A stretch of DNA of 64,000 nucleotides from NCBI GenBank assembly GCA_019095985.1, contig CM032660.1, forward strand, positions 34,600,240 through 34,664,239, given 5' to 3'. The first letter of the stretch is position 1. Each line of letters starts with the position of its first letter. This document shows positions 9,556 to 18,744 of this stretch, piece by piece. This DNA is from Streblospio benedicti. Its lineage: Eukaryota > Annelida > Polychaeta > Spionida > Spionidae. Below the pieces are notes generated by a model. It saw only the letters and a program-made list of their open reading frames with translations. It did no database searches and was not told where the DNA came from. The position numbers were made by a program, and so were the translations under genes.

Positions 9556-10256
9556 CTCCGTTGTCCTTTCGGTGAGCCTTTAGGCAGGTCCTTGGCCGCT
9601 TGGGAGCCAGTGTTTCCCGGGCCTTTGCCCACCCTGGCTTCTACGGCCGCCAGCCGATGGTCCATTTTCGCCAGGGTGGTCTCAAAACCACACAGCTTGC
9701 GCTCCGTGGCCTTTACGCCTTGGCTGATCTGTTGTAGGGAATATCTGATCGTGTTCTCTGGTGCAGCGCCGCTCGCACCGATTTCCATGTCCGCCTCGTC
9801 ATGTAGTATTCGTTCACGTCTCAGCAGGCGGGTATGGATGGCATAGGCCTCCCGGACCGCGCCATCCAGAGTCACGACGCGAGGGTCCAGGTCACATATC
9901 TTGTTCACGACTCCCTCCGACTTCAGCGACTTGAGGTAGGTCGAGACCAGCTCACGGTCCACGGCCGGCTGCCTGGGGGCAGGGTAGGCGTCGTCCGCCG
10001 GCATCAGGAAGCGCCGGTTGTAGTCTGGGATAGATTCTTGGCTCCCCTGCCTCATTTTACCGACGAGGGAAATGAGGGCTTCTTCCTCGTCTGGTCCAAG
10101 AAATGCCTGGCGCAGGTGGTTTTGAATTGCTGCCCACGTCACGCCAGCTGGGTTGGCCTGCGTCGTCATAAACCGCTCATACTCGGTGAGGAGGGTGCCC
10201 TTTGCAGTGTGAGACACTACCTGCTGGATTTCCTCATCCAAGGTGGCCTGGTTGAG
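9492..10256 (-). CDS. Gag with CCHC zinc knuckle (fossil Gypsy)
   Basis: The frame carries a capsid-like retrotransposon Gag region (motifs such as FLGPDEEEALISLVGKMRQG and VSTYLKSLKSEGVVNKI), a likely coiled segment, and at its C terminus a zinc knuckle CFRCGSTSHLVVRC with CX2CX4HX4C spacing. The N terminus is lost in the assembly gap. The 3' end overlaps the start of the polymerase frame in another phase by about 60 bp, consistent with the frameshift expression common in Gypsy elements. A homologous Gag piece is at 2424-3060 in copy 1. Confidence 0.85.
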   Translation of the reverse strand, partial: LNQATLDEEIQQVVSHTAKGTLLTEYERFMTTQANPAGVTWAAIQNHLRQAFLGPDEEEALISLVGKMRQGSQESIPDYNRRFLMPADDAYPAPRQPAVDRELVSTYLKSLKSEGVVNKICDLDPRVVTLDGAVREAYAIHTRLLRRERILHDEADMEIGASGAAPENTIRYSLQQISQGVKATERKLCGFETTLAKMDHRLAAVEARVGKGPGNTGSQAAKDLPKGSPKGQRRCFRCGSTSHLVVRCPQHPKE

Positions 10257-10356
10257 NNNNNNNNNNNNNNNNNNNNNNNNNNNNNNNNNNNNNNNNNNNN
10301 NNNNNNNNNNNNNNNNNNNNNNNNNNNNNNNNNNNNNNNNNNNNNNNNNNNNNNNN
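10257..10356. other. Assembly gap (100 N)
   Basis: Exactly 100 N, a conventional gap of unknown size. It separates the Gag region of Gypsy copy 2 from a Helentron fragment, so the two sides need not be neighbours in the genome. Confidence 0.99.
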
Positions 10357-10815
10357 ATGGTTGTACAAATGAAGCCTGAAACCTGCCAGCTGCATGGCAA
10401 AAGTCTGAAAGGTGAAGTAGCAATGTTGATCCATAATGATATTTTCTATTTATATGGACACAAGAAATGTTAAAAGTGAGTGCATTGGGATAGAAATTCC
10501 AAGGCTAAATTTAGCAGTCTGAACATATACCGTTTTGCCAATACAACAGTACATAGTACATGAAGTAGCATCACTTTCATCACCTGTTAGATGATATTAT
10601 AATTGCTGGTGATTTCAATGTAGATCTTCTCAACACTTCACATGACAATTTGTCTCAACCTATAGGATTACACACAACTAGTAACAGTCATCAAATCATC
10701 GTATAGAAGAGTAAAATAGCCATACAAAATGTCATGTTTAATGATGATAAGTCATAAATACTTCCCAAGAGACGGTTAAACACAAATTCCCAATGATTTG
10801 TTTTAAAACCACATA
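10357..10815 (+). mobile_element. Helentron 3' fragment (endonuclease end and tail)
   Basis: The stretch 10400-10580 matches 20850-21020, the apurinic-type endonuclease region of the Helentron further right. It then continues into DDIIIAGDFNVDLL (about 10597-10640), the GDFN active-site motif of that endonuclease family, which the larger copy lacks. The end, 10730-10810, matches the Helentron tail repeat at 21760-21850. The fragment is therefore a deletion derivative of the same family that joins the endonuclease end directly to the 3' tail. It is interrupted by several stops. Confidence 0.75.
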
Positions 10816-11102
10816 AATGCATCCAATGTAAGCGACCAGATGTCAATCGTGAGGCAGATGTGCTGTGCTTGTCTGAGCTTTAACATAAGGTTGCTTTCAG
10901 CTTTGGAGCAGGCATTGGGTAGACGCTTTGTACTGAGATGTTTTCTACTTGGCATCGTGAATTGTGGTTGAGCTTTCTCCATGAGTGCTATGAAGCTTTC
11001 ACTTTCAACAATGGAAAGAGGTAGAAGCTCATTTGCAACAAGTCCTCCCACAGCACTGTTTAATTCTTCAATACTTTCAATTTGAACGACTTTCATTTCC
11101 AT
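10803..11102 (-). pseudogene. hAT transposase, N-terminal part (inverted piece)
   Basis: A minus-strand frame of 99 codons ends with SNLMLKLRQAQHICLTIDIW, the start of the hAT catalytic core, where CLTIDIW carries the first catalytic Asp. The plus-strand transposase at 13560 begins with the same phrase. The upstream residues (LSIVESESFIALMEKAQPQF) are typical of the region between the BED finger and the catalytic core. It is therefore the head of a hAT transposase lying in the opposite orientation to its body. No BED finger is seen. Confidence 0.75.
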
Positions 11103-11700
11103 TATTCATTCTTTATCTGGAGTAGCAAGGAACCGAACGTGTATTCATTATCCACCGATCTGCATAAATATCAATCACAATGGCAACAGCAGCAGTACCG
11201 AGCTCAAACCTTTTAGAGAGATTAATGTACACAAATTATTGGCCAACTTTGATATAAATGGACTGGACCAACATTCATATCTTTACAAGCAAAGGAAGAA
11301 CCTTCCTCCCACCCCTGTCTTTTTTTACAGTTGCAACACTCAGTGTGAATCCAAAAGTATGGTGGAAAGGTCTTTGAAGATTCATTCTGTATCAAGAAAC
11401 TGGATGTTCATTAAGCCTAACTGAGAGACGCTTGGCTACCACATGATCATTGCTTGTTTGACCTACTTTTGTGATCAACACACTTTAGGACACAATTATT
11501 CCATTATACTCGAGGATTACTGTGCGCTTTTATGGTAACTTTCTTCAAGAATAGACACGACGCGAGACCCGAGAAAACAAGCAACCTAATCCTCGTTGAC
11601 ACTGAAGCGATCCTATAATCGATTCCAATTTCCCAGGATCGATTATCTCCAGAATCATTTTCTTTGATGTATATTTCAATAAATTTGAGCTTTATTGCTA
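11103..11700. other. Spacer without recognisable gene
   Basis: It contains short frames on both strands with no family features. The minus strand may include the lost N-terminal end of the hAT element, but no BED-finger Cys/His pattern is visible. Confidence 0.4.
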
Positions 11701-11735
11701 CAACACGGCCGAAGTTTAAAGGGTGTGCAAAAAAG

Positions 11736-11935
11736 ATGGCGGAAGAGGAGACCAGCCCTCCTATCAATGAACAATTGGCTGAAGCCTTGTTACTTCCCAA
11801 TAGTCTACTACAATGTCGGGTTTGTAGCCCAGTGGCTGGCGGATCACCCAGACGATGACTGTGGGGTCGACTGGTCAACACTGGTAAGTCTGGCACGTGA
11901 CTGCGGCCACGACGACATTCTCCAAACAAGGTAAG
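11736..11935 (+). other. Possible small exon with GTAAGT donor
   Basis: An ATG at about 11736 opens a frame reading MAEEETSPPINEQLAEALLL. A second, overlapping frame reads WLADHPDDDCGVDWSTLVSL and ends at a strong donor (AAG/GTAAGT at about 11933). The two readings are in different phases, so either this is a broken exon or only one is real. Neither is recognised. It lies upstream of the RecQ-like pieces on the same strand and could be the first exon of that gene. Confidence 0.3.
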
Positions 11936-12030
11936 TCTAGTAGGTGCTATTTTCTCTCAGTATTAATGTGTTCGTGTAGAAATAAGCCAACGAAAATAGT
12001 CCACAGTATGCACCATTATAAATACATAGT

Positions 12031-12150
12031 CGACTACAATGTGGGTTAGTTAAGCTGTATCTTTTGCTATTTTTTTCTTACATCTTAGCTTTTTTTCAAG
12101 GTTTGGGCCACACATAGCCACGCTGCAGCGCTGCTTTTTGCAGTAGATGC
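12031..12150 (+). repeat. Direct repeat, first copy (second at 13413-13533)
   Basis: About 120 bp ending CAGTAGATGCT are repeated with roughly 85-90% similarity at 13413-13533, just before the hAT transposase body. The 1.4 kb between the copies contains the RecQ-like exons, so they mark a duplication or the edge of an insertion. Confidence 0.75.
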
Positions 12151-12169
12151 TATATGCAATACTTGAGAG

Positions 12170-12349
12170 ATGTCAAAAGAAAAGAAACAGACGTCTAAGA
12201 ACTCTAAGAACAACGTCCAGCAATCAGGAGGCCAAGATACCTCCCAGCAGGCAGATGAGATACCGATTCTCACGCCACAGCCACAGCAAAACGTGCGAGA
12301 TCAATGTGAGCGTACGCTGACCAGCGCTATTGTGCACAGCGACGTGTGA
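12170..12349 (+). CDS. Small Gln/Ser/Lys-rich reading frame (unrecognised)
   Basis: A 59-residue frame opens MSKEKKQTSKNSKNNVQQSG and continues with Gln-rich sequence to a stop at 12349. It is hydrophilic and probably disordered. It lies 20 bp after the direct repeat and about 300 bp before the RecQ-like exon. It could be the N-terminal exon of a nuclear protein or chance. No family is recognised. Confidence 0.3.
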   Translation: MSKEKKQTSKNSKNNVQQSGGQDTSQQADEIPILTPQPQQNVRDQCERTLTSAIVHSDV

Positions 12350-12639
12350 TTAATTCATAAAAAAGGACCTGGAAGAACTTTTCGCTCTGCAATTTACGGT
12401 AGTTGCAGATATCCCTGACAGGTGAGAACCTTCAGTGTTTATTTAATGCTTTGGTGATAGTTTCCAATGAGAAACTGCATTTCCAGACCTTCCAACTGTT
12501 TGGTAGTCGGGGCCTTGATATCAAAATATGCTGTTGTTTCACTGGGTAGTGTATCATTTTGTGCAATTTATGCTTACTTTCATAACAGTCATTCTTTAGA
12601 TAGTATACAATCTCAATATCATGTCTGTGTTCTGTTCTT

Positions 12640-12813
12640 TTTATTTCATGTGCCATCCAGACAAAATATTTTTTTGACAATAGATGGGAAACAAGTGACA
12701 AAACTCCATGAAGTTGTGGAAGACATTTGCGATCATTTAATTAAAAAAAAGGATGACCTTCCAAAAACGATCATATACGTACAAACCATAGGAGACATAG
12801 GAAGAATTCTCGA
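12640..12813 (+). pseudogene. RecQ-like helicase fragment, exon 1
   Basis: The plus-strand frame reads KQVTKLHEVVEDICDHLI, then DLPKTIIYVQTIGDIGRILE, which fits the start of the second RecA-like domain of RecQ helicases (the KTIIF-type strand before motif IV). It ends at GAG/GTGCGT, a plausible donor. RecQ helicases unwind DNA in the nucleus. Only about 50 residues are present here and the ATPase half (motifs I-III) is missing from the window. Confidence 0.5.
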
Positions 12814-12974
12814 GGTGCGTAATTATTGTTTTTACAATGATCATTCGTCCTTCGTATGACATAAATAATTTAAGTTACAGTCATGTCAATTTTAAATAAC
12901 AAGCTATACAGTGAAGTACTTATAAGTATTTGTGAAACTTCCTATGTCAGCTTTTTAATTAGCTATGTGGCGAT

Positions 12975-13157
12975 TTGGTTGCAACTTCTGGTAATCACCT
13001 CATACCTGGCCGAGAAGGATTCATCTCAACTTATCGATCACATGCATTGTTTCTTCGCGAACTCCGGGGAGGAAGCTAAGAAGGCTCTGTTGAACGATAT
13101 GCTCAAAATTAACTCCTCCATCAGATTACTGATAGCCACAGTGGCGTTTGGCATAGG
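12975..13157 (+). pseudogene. RecQ-like helicase fragment, exon 2
   Basis: The frame continues the RecQ second domain: a segment LIDHMHCFFANSGEEAKKAL, then IRLLIATVAFGIG, which is RecQ motif V (R-x-L-IATVAFGMG in the family). It ends at ATAG/GTGAGT, a good donor. The expected following exon with motif VI (QExGRAGRDG) is not found before the hAT element begins, so the gene is incomplete here. Mobile or multiplied RecQ-like genes are common in invertebrate genomes. Confidence 0.6.
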
Positions 13158-13412
13158 TGAGTAAATCTTAGATTTTTGTTTATTCATTTCGTGTTTCTGG
13201 TAGAGCCGATAAGTGACCTTAACCACATTACTATTAAACAAAATTATTCTTGTCACAGCTGGTGCCATACTGCACGCCTTATATTACATTTTTATCTTTG
13301 CAAGTGCATCCAACTGAAAAGTTCTATTTCATCTTACACATACTTAGTTCTTATTATTCTTTAATTTATTCTTTGCTTTGATGATGATTAGTGTTTTTTC
13401 TGCTTCCCAATG

Positions 13413-13533
13413 TCGACTCTAATGTGGGTTTGTTCCGCTGTATCTTTTGCTATTTTTTTCTTACATCTTAGCTTTGTTTCAAGGTTGGGGCCACACATAG
13501 CCATGTTGCAGAAGTGCTGTTTGCAGTAGATGC
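13413..13533 (+). repeat. Direct repeat, second copy
   Basis: Partner of 12031-12150. It abuts the hAT transposase body. Confidence 0.75.
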
Positions 13534-13559
13534 TGGACGGACACACCTCATATCTGTAT

Positions 13560-14934
13560 CTCTGCACACCTCGTGAAAGCAACCTTATGTTAAAGCTCAG
13601 ACAAGCACAGAACATCTGCCTCACGATTGACATCTGGTCCAGTCGAGACATGAGATCCTTCATTGGAATAACTGGACACTTCATTATTGATTTTGAAATG
13701 CACAGTGTTATGAGAGCCTGCAAAAGATTCAAGGGATCACACACTGGAAACAACATATATCAAATGTATGAGGAAATAGTTACGAAGTATGGGATTGCCG
13801 GCAAAATCGCTACAATCATCACAGACAGTGCCTCAAACATGGTAATGGCCTTCAGTCTACCAGGCATGGAAGATTTAACAGCCCAAAATGATGAAGAACT
13901 TGGTGATGACCAGGATATTTTCAGTGTACCTCTGACAGATGAGTTTGACACACTTTCACCGCAGTGAAGTCCTTGCTTTGCGCACACTCTACAGCTCGTA
14001 GTGAAGGATGGTCTAGCAGCAGCAGGACCCATGAAGCACGTTATTGCAAAAACATCTAGATTGGTGTCTCACTGCAGAAAGTCAACAATTTATTCAGAGA
14101 TACTAGAGAACCATACAAGGCTCCAGGTGGCCAATGCGACTCGGTGGAATAGTCAAGTAACGATGCTTACGTTATTACTGAAAATACCTTCTGAGATTCT
14201 AACTCAACTACAAGCAAGTTCAGGGGTCACCATGACTGCATTTGAATTGAAAATAATAAAAGAGCTGGTTGAGATATTGCAGCCATTTCAACTAGCGACA
14301 GACATAATTCCAGGTGAGAAAGTGGTTACTGCCAGCTACATAATAACATCTGTCAGAGGGCTTCGTAGCAGCATCAGCGCACTTCGGGAAATATACAGCA
14401 ATAAACTGATAACCACTCTGCAGACATCAATTGAAGAGCGATTATCGAAATTTGAGAGTATGGAAAGTTTCCAATTGGCAACGATGTTGGATCCAAGATT
14501 CAAGCTTGACTGGTGTGAAGGAGAAGAGCATAATGCAATGAAGGCTCTACTGGTATAAAATACAAGTTTTGCCCCAACAGCCCTAACACGAAATGAGGAA
14601 CAACCTCTACCTGCCAAGCGCTGCAAACTTTACGTTCATGAAAACACAACCTGTAAATCGTGCCGACCAGTTAGCTGCATCTGAGGTAGCCATATACCTG
14701 TCAGATGCATGCGTTTCAGAAGATGTTGATCCACTGTCGTATTGGAGCACACAGAGGAAGAAATTACCAACACTGTCCTCATTGGCATGCAGATATCTCA
14801 GCACACCAGCTTCCAGTGCACCGGTTGAGCGCCTCTTTAGCGTTGCTGGCCGAATATTCAGACCAGACAGATGTCGTCTCACAGATGAGAAGTTCCAACA
14901 GCTCATGATGATCCGTTGTAATTTGGACTCATAA
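13560..14934 (+). pseudogene. hAT transposase body (ZBED-type), broken
   Basis: Three consecutive plus-strand frames together cover the hAT core. 13530-13967 has CLTIDIWSSRDMRSFIGITG with the first catalytic Asp and ATIITDSASNM with the second. 14001-14558 begins with an HCLQLVVKD-like region (DGLAAAG) and holds the insertion domain with NATRWNSQVTML and MLDPRFKL. 14593-14934 ends in the dimerisation motif SSAPVERLFSVAG and RPDRCRLTDEKFQQLMMIRCN. The frames are separated by stops and small frame changes, and the N-terminal BED finger is missing, so the copy is inactive. hAT transposases cut and paste DNA with an RNase H-like core. The inverted head of the same or a sister copy is at 10803-11102. 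Terminal inverted repeats were not found. Confidence 0.9.
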
Positions 14935-15096
14935 ACGATATTGATTTTAATATCACAATGACTATGTGAATTCCTCTATTGTAAACAATCAATTAATGTA
15001 TTATGTATGTATATTAATATTAGTAGTAGGAGGGGGTTATAGAGTTGGGGATTATGGCATTAAGGAGTGACCTCAGGTCAACTAGATACTGCAGCA

Positions 15097-15360
15097 ATGA
15101 GTTACAAAATGGCAAACTTGATTTTCATAGCTCTTTGTATAGTAATAATCGTGGTTGTTGTGGATTGCCGGTCTCAGTGTTCTACAGGGCGTCTGTGTCA
15201 ATGCCATGGCAGAAACGTCGTTTGTGAAGGAAATTCGTTAAGAGCCATACCCGAAATGGATGCCGAAAAGGAGATTTTCAACCTGTTTTAAAACATAATG
15301 CCATCGCTCAACTGACAGACGATATGCTGACACCTTTTACGAGTCTAAAATTTTTGGAGA
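15097..15360 (+). pseudogene. Secreted leucine-rich-repeat protein start (LRRNT), chimeric
   Basis: An ATG at 15097 (with a second Met four codons later) opens a strongly hydrophobic signal peptide (ANLIFIALCIVIIVVVVDC). A LRRNT-type cysteine cap follows: C-STGRLCQC, then VVCEGNSLRAIPEM, the spacing seen at the start of extracellular leucine-rich-repeat proteins. An LRR-like stretch with MLTPFTSLKFLEIE follows and runs into the acidic SUMO-motif module. The junction is probably a rearrangement, since the other two modules lack it. The piece looks broken. Host origin is inferred from the domain type. Confidence 0.6.
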
Positions 15361-15608
15361 TTGAAGAGAGGGCCGTCACGACCCCTCAAGCTACCGCCCC
15401 AGACCACATGTGGGGTGGCGAAGTTGAGGGTACTGAGCAAATGTGGGACGGCGAGGTTGATGAAGGAGACGGTGCTGAGCCGGCAGAAGCGTCTGGCGGG
15501 GCAGTGGTGGTGATTGGGGTAAACCCCCTGGTCACCCCTACCTATGATGCCATAGAAGATGTAATCATCATCAGCTCCGACGATGATGAGCCAGCCTGTA
15601 TGTCTTGA
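15361..15608 (+). CDS. Acidic module with SUMO-interacting motif, copy 1
   Basis: The frame encodes VTTPQATAPDHMWGGE, two copies of a MWDGE/MWGGE phrase, a Glu/Ala-rich stretch, then GVNPLVTPTYDA and the motif DVIIISSDDDEP (15558-15593). A hydrophobic V-I-I-I core followed by Ser-Ser-Asp-Asp-Asp-Glu is a textbook SUMO-interacting motif, as in PML and other nuclear proteins. It ends shortly after the motif. It shares its right flank with copy 2. It may be an exon of the polymerase-bearing element to the right or of a host nuclear gene; the element reading is favoured because the proline-rich exon start is shared. Confidence 0.55.
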
Positions 15609-16142
15609 TTAATTCATAAATAATTTTTTATACCATTTTTAGGCTATAAACCATGTTTTGCAAATTAAATAATATGTAAAAAAGGATGTGCATTGAAAGT
15701 GGCTAGAAGCTTCACAGGTCTTGTGCCAATGACGAAATGAGATGTGACATGCAGATTACATGGTGAAATCCAAAACATCAGTAGGAGGGGGTTATAGAGT
15801 TGGGGATTATGGCTGAGAGGATTAATTTTCATCCGACACAATAAAAGTTAAGAGGATTAAAAGCGGCTTAATTTTAAGAGGATTGATGGATTATCTCTTA
15901 AGAGGATTAAGGGATTATCTCAAAGCGGATTACTTTTAAGAGGATTAAGGGATTATCTCTAAGCGGTTTAATTTATGAGACTATATCAAATTCATTGTAC
16001 CTGCTACAATATACTTAGAATTAATATATGTTTCTAAATATATTGTAGTTGTTAAAGGTATTTCAATATAGATTTGAAATATCTTTGATAATTTCACGTT
16101 TATTTTCTATTTTTTATTTATTTGTTTATTTTTTTTCCAATT

Positions 16143-16700
16143 AGGTGCGCCCCATTTTGGTCCTCCAAGTCCCCAGTCACCCAGCAGCCCCAAAAACAAG
16201 CTCTTTCTAATAACGTCACTAATATTAGTATACGTCACTCGTTTCTGTAGCTCATCATCGGCCCAGCCCGGATCGTCAAACAACTCATTTGACGGCATCC
16301 CGCTAGATATGTGGGACGGGGAGATTGAAGAGGGGGCCGTCACGACCCCTCAAGCTACCGCCCCAGACCACATGTGGGGTGGCGAAGTTGATGAAGGAGA
16401 TGGTGCTGAGCCGGCAGAAGCGTCTGGCGGGGCAGTGGTTGTGATTGGGGTAAACCCCCTGGTCACCCCTACCTATGATGCCATAGAAGATGTAATCATC
16501 ATCAGCTCCGACGATGATGAGCCAGCCACAAAGAGAGCTATATCGTTGCGGCGACTGCAACGCCACTTTACGAAGACTCCGAGATTTGCGGGGTCCATGC
16601 GATGGTCATAGCCAGTTCTGCCCGCAAAAGTCATAGATTTAAACTTAACAGACCGGAATCCTGGGCAAGATATATATGCTCTGCAATGTGACGGTAAGAT
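16143..16700 (+). CDS. Acidic module with SUMO-interacting motif, copy 2, with zinc-finger remnant
   Basis: A polypyrimidine tract and TTAG at about 16141-16144 precede a segment of GAPHFGPPSPQSPSSPKNK type, then a Ser/Pro-rich stretch, MWDGEIEEG, the acidic region and DVIIISSDDDEP (16489-16524). Directly after it, DNA matching the C2HC zinc finger at 22950-23040 is present. This copy therefore contains both the SUMO-motif exon and a trace of the zinc-finger exon of the polymerase element, which ties the two together. It looks like a rearranged fossil. Confidence 0.55.
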
Positions 16701-17274
16701 AAGTTTTACTCAAATCTCGAAACCTGTATGTCTTGATTAATTCATAAATAATTTTTTATACCATTTTAGGCTATAAACCATGTTTTGCAAATTAAATAAT
16801 ATGTAAAAAAAGGAGGTGCATTGAAAGTGGCTAGAAGCTTCACAGGTCTTGTGCCAATGACGAAATGAGATGTGACATGCAGATTACATGGTGAAATCCA
16901 ACCATCAGTAGGAGGGGTTATAGAGTTGGGGATTATGGCTGAGAGGATTAATTTTCATCCGATTACACAATAGTTAAGAGGATTAAGCGGCTTAATTTTA
17001 AGAGGATTGATGGATTATCTCTTAAGAGGATTAAGGGATTATCTCAAAAGCGGATTACTTTTAAGAGGATTAAGGGATTATCTCTAAGCGGTTTAATTTA
17101 TGAGACTATATCAAATTCATTGTACCTGCTACAATATACTTAGAATTAATATATGTTTCTAAATATATTGTAGTTGTTAAAGGTATTTCAATATAGATTT
17201 GAAATATCTTTGTTTGATAATTTCACGTTTATTTTTTATTTTTTATTTATTTGTTTATTTTTTTTCCAATTAGG

Positions 17275-17743
17275 TGCGCCCCATTTTGGTCCTCCAAGTC
17301 CCCAGTCACCCAGCAGCCCCAAAAACAAGCTCTTTCTAATAACGTCACTAATATTAGTATACGTCACTCGTTTCTGTAGCTCATCATCGGCCCAGCCCGG
17401 ATCGTCATTTGACGGCATCCCGCTAGATATGTGGGACGGGGAGATTGAAGAGGGGGCCGTCACGACCCCTCAAGCTACCGCCCCAGACCACATGTGGGGT
17501 GGCGAACTTGAGGGTACTGAGCAAATGTGGGATGGCGAGGTTGATGAAGGAGACGGTGCTGAGCCGGCAGAAGCGTCTGGCGAGGCAGTGGTGGTGCTTG
17601 GGGTAAACCCCATGGTCACCCCTACCTACGATGCCACAGACGATGTAATCATCATCAGCTCCGACGATGATGAGCCAGCCACACCGGTGATGAGGAAGCG
17701 TGGAGCTAGTGGGGCACTTGCCCGCCAAAGGTGGGTTGATTGA
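17275..17743 (+). CDS. Acidic module with SUMO-interacting motif, copy 3
   Basis: It has the same acceptor and proline-rich start as copy 2, two MWDGE-type phrases, the acidic region and DVIIISSDDDEP (17642-17677), then TPVMRKRGASGALARQR, a basic stretch that could serve as a nuclear localisation signal. A donor-like AAAG/GTGGGT follows at about 17728. A small exon-like block follows at 17842-17903. The combination of a SUMO-interacting motif and a basic stretch suggests a nuclear protein. Membership in the polymerase element is an inference. Confidence 0.55.
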
Positions 17744-17841
17744 CAAACTGTTTGATAATACCCTAATGAAATAAATAGATGAATAGATAGAAAATGCGTA
17801 CGAATCACTCGCAACACTTCATTTTCCCACCTTTATTTCAG

Positions 17842-17903
17842 TCCCCAATGTGACGCTTCAGGTACAGGATATCGTAAATCGGGAGACAGCAGCACCTTCC
17901 TGG
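17842..17903 (+). other. Small exon-like block before the Helentron
   Basis: It is bounded by TTTATTTCAG on the left and TGG/GTGAGT on the right, 62 bp long. It is open in more than one phase, so the protein it encodes is unclear. The Helentron begins about 40 bp beyond its donor, inside the presumed intron. Confidence 0.4.
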
Positions 17904-17995
17904 GTGAGTAATTAAATCTATATATGATCCGTTTTATGGCATCAACTAAAGTTTAAAATATTTGGGGAGTTGTAAATGACAATATTGAAAAGAAT

Positions 17996-18490
17996 TTGAC
18001 AATCGATGAAATATTTACAAAGGCAAATGTTACTCAGCAAGAATTTGAATTGGCAACCAATGCTTTATCAAAGCGTGCTGCAGTGTTCTATAAACGTTCT
18101 GCCGACGAATGTTGGGTAAATCCATACAATAAACATTTACTTATTGCATGGAACGGCAACATGGACATCCAACCGGTATTAGATGCTTATAGTTGTATTA
18201 TGTATATTGTAAGCTATATATCAAAAGCAGAACGTGAACTTGGAGATCTACTTCGTAGAACCAAGCGTGAGTACACTGAAGGTAACATACATGGTATCCA
18301 GCAGTTAAAGAAGCTTGGAAATGTTTATATAAATCACAGAGAGGTTTGTATTATGGAGGCCATATACAGAGTAACTGGAATGCAGCTTAAAAGATGTAGC
18401 AGAGAAGTGATATATATTCCTTCAGATCCAAATTCAATAAGATTGTCAAAGCCAATCAATCAAGTAAAGATGATGAAGAAGTGTGGGTAA
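17996..18490 (+). pseudogene. Helentron Rep, Y2 region
   Basis: A frame of 165 codons. After a short helical start comes [20 protein letters not shown], then [22 protein letters not shown]. The two tyrosines of YIVSY with the following Lys form the Y2 nicking site of Helitron Rep proteins, which become linked to DNA during rolling-circle transposition. The HUH metal-binding motif that should precede it is absent from the window, so this copy cannot start transposition by itself. The frame ends at a stop and continues in the next frame. Confidence 0.85.
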
Positions 18491-18744
18491 AAAATATCAC
18501 AGACAGATATATTTCAAGACCACTTACAGTTGAAACAATGTGTCTTGCAGATTTTGCTAGTAAATACAAACTGAAGGCACAAAAATCTTCCTCACATGAT
18601 AATCATAGAAGTAGTAGTGACAATGAATCTGACAATGATGATGAAATTTCCATACTTAAATTGCAAAATAATATGGGACTCATGTCAAAGAGGAAAAAAA
18701 ATGCAGTTATACGATACCCACATTTTAACAAAGAAAAAGACTGA
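18481..18744 (+). pseudogene. Helentron Rep-helicase linker
   Basis: The frame overlaps the end of the Rep frame by 10 bp in another phase, so a single-base change probably separates them. It reads [20 protein letters not shown] and then a Ser/Asp/Glu-rich stretch (SSSHDNHRSSSDNESDNDDE). RY..RP....... is the usual start of the linker before the helicase in these elements. The adjacent interval to 18850 continues the linker in another phase (RYYANMLKMYMPHR). Confidence 0.75.

Larger units (their letters stand above)
5640..10256 (-). mobile_element. Gypsy-type LTR retrotransposon with NADAR domain, copy 2 (fossil)
   Basis: Better preserved minus-strand copy of the same family as 1-3090. From right to left: Gag with a zinc knuckle, NADAR domain, aspartic protease, reverse transcriptase, start of RNase H, a membrane-anchored tail-like segment, polypurine tract and 3' LTR. 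Integrase is absent, so the element has lost part of its middle. The 5' LTR and primer-binding site are not visible, because the Gag region runs into the assembly gap at 10257 and other DNA lies beyond the gap. It is broken, with a few interruptions plus the large deletion. Gag and Pol frames overlap slightly in different phases, as expected for elements that use frameshifting. Confidence 0.9.
15027..17745 (+). repeat. Tandem array of about 1.13 kb units (three, first chimeric)
   Basis: Units begin at about 15027, 15781 and 16908 with the phrase GTAGGAGGGGGTTATAGAG. Units 2 and 3 are closely similar across a TTAAGAGGATTAAGGGATTATCTC-type minisatellite, an AT-rich intron-like tract, a splice acceptor and an acidic exon. 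Unit 1 has the same right part (from about 15361) and the same right flank (15600-15780, matching 16725-16907), but its left half is replaced by the LRRNT piece. The high similarity implies recent duplication or gene conversion. Confidence 0.85.

Noticed and set aside
9834-10379. Plus-strand 181-codon frame
   Set aside because: It is the antisense of Gag and runs through the N gap.
15820-15975. CRISPR-like array (AAGAGGATTAAGGGATTATCTC units)
   Set aside because: Units are adjacent and variable without unique spacers. It is a minisatellite inside the tandem unit, in an animal genome.
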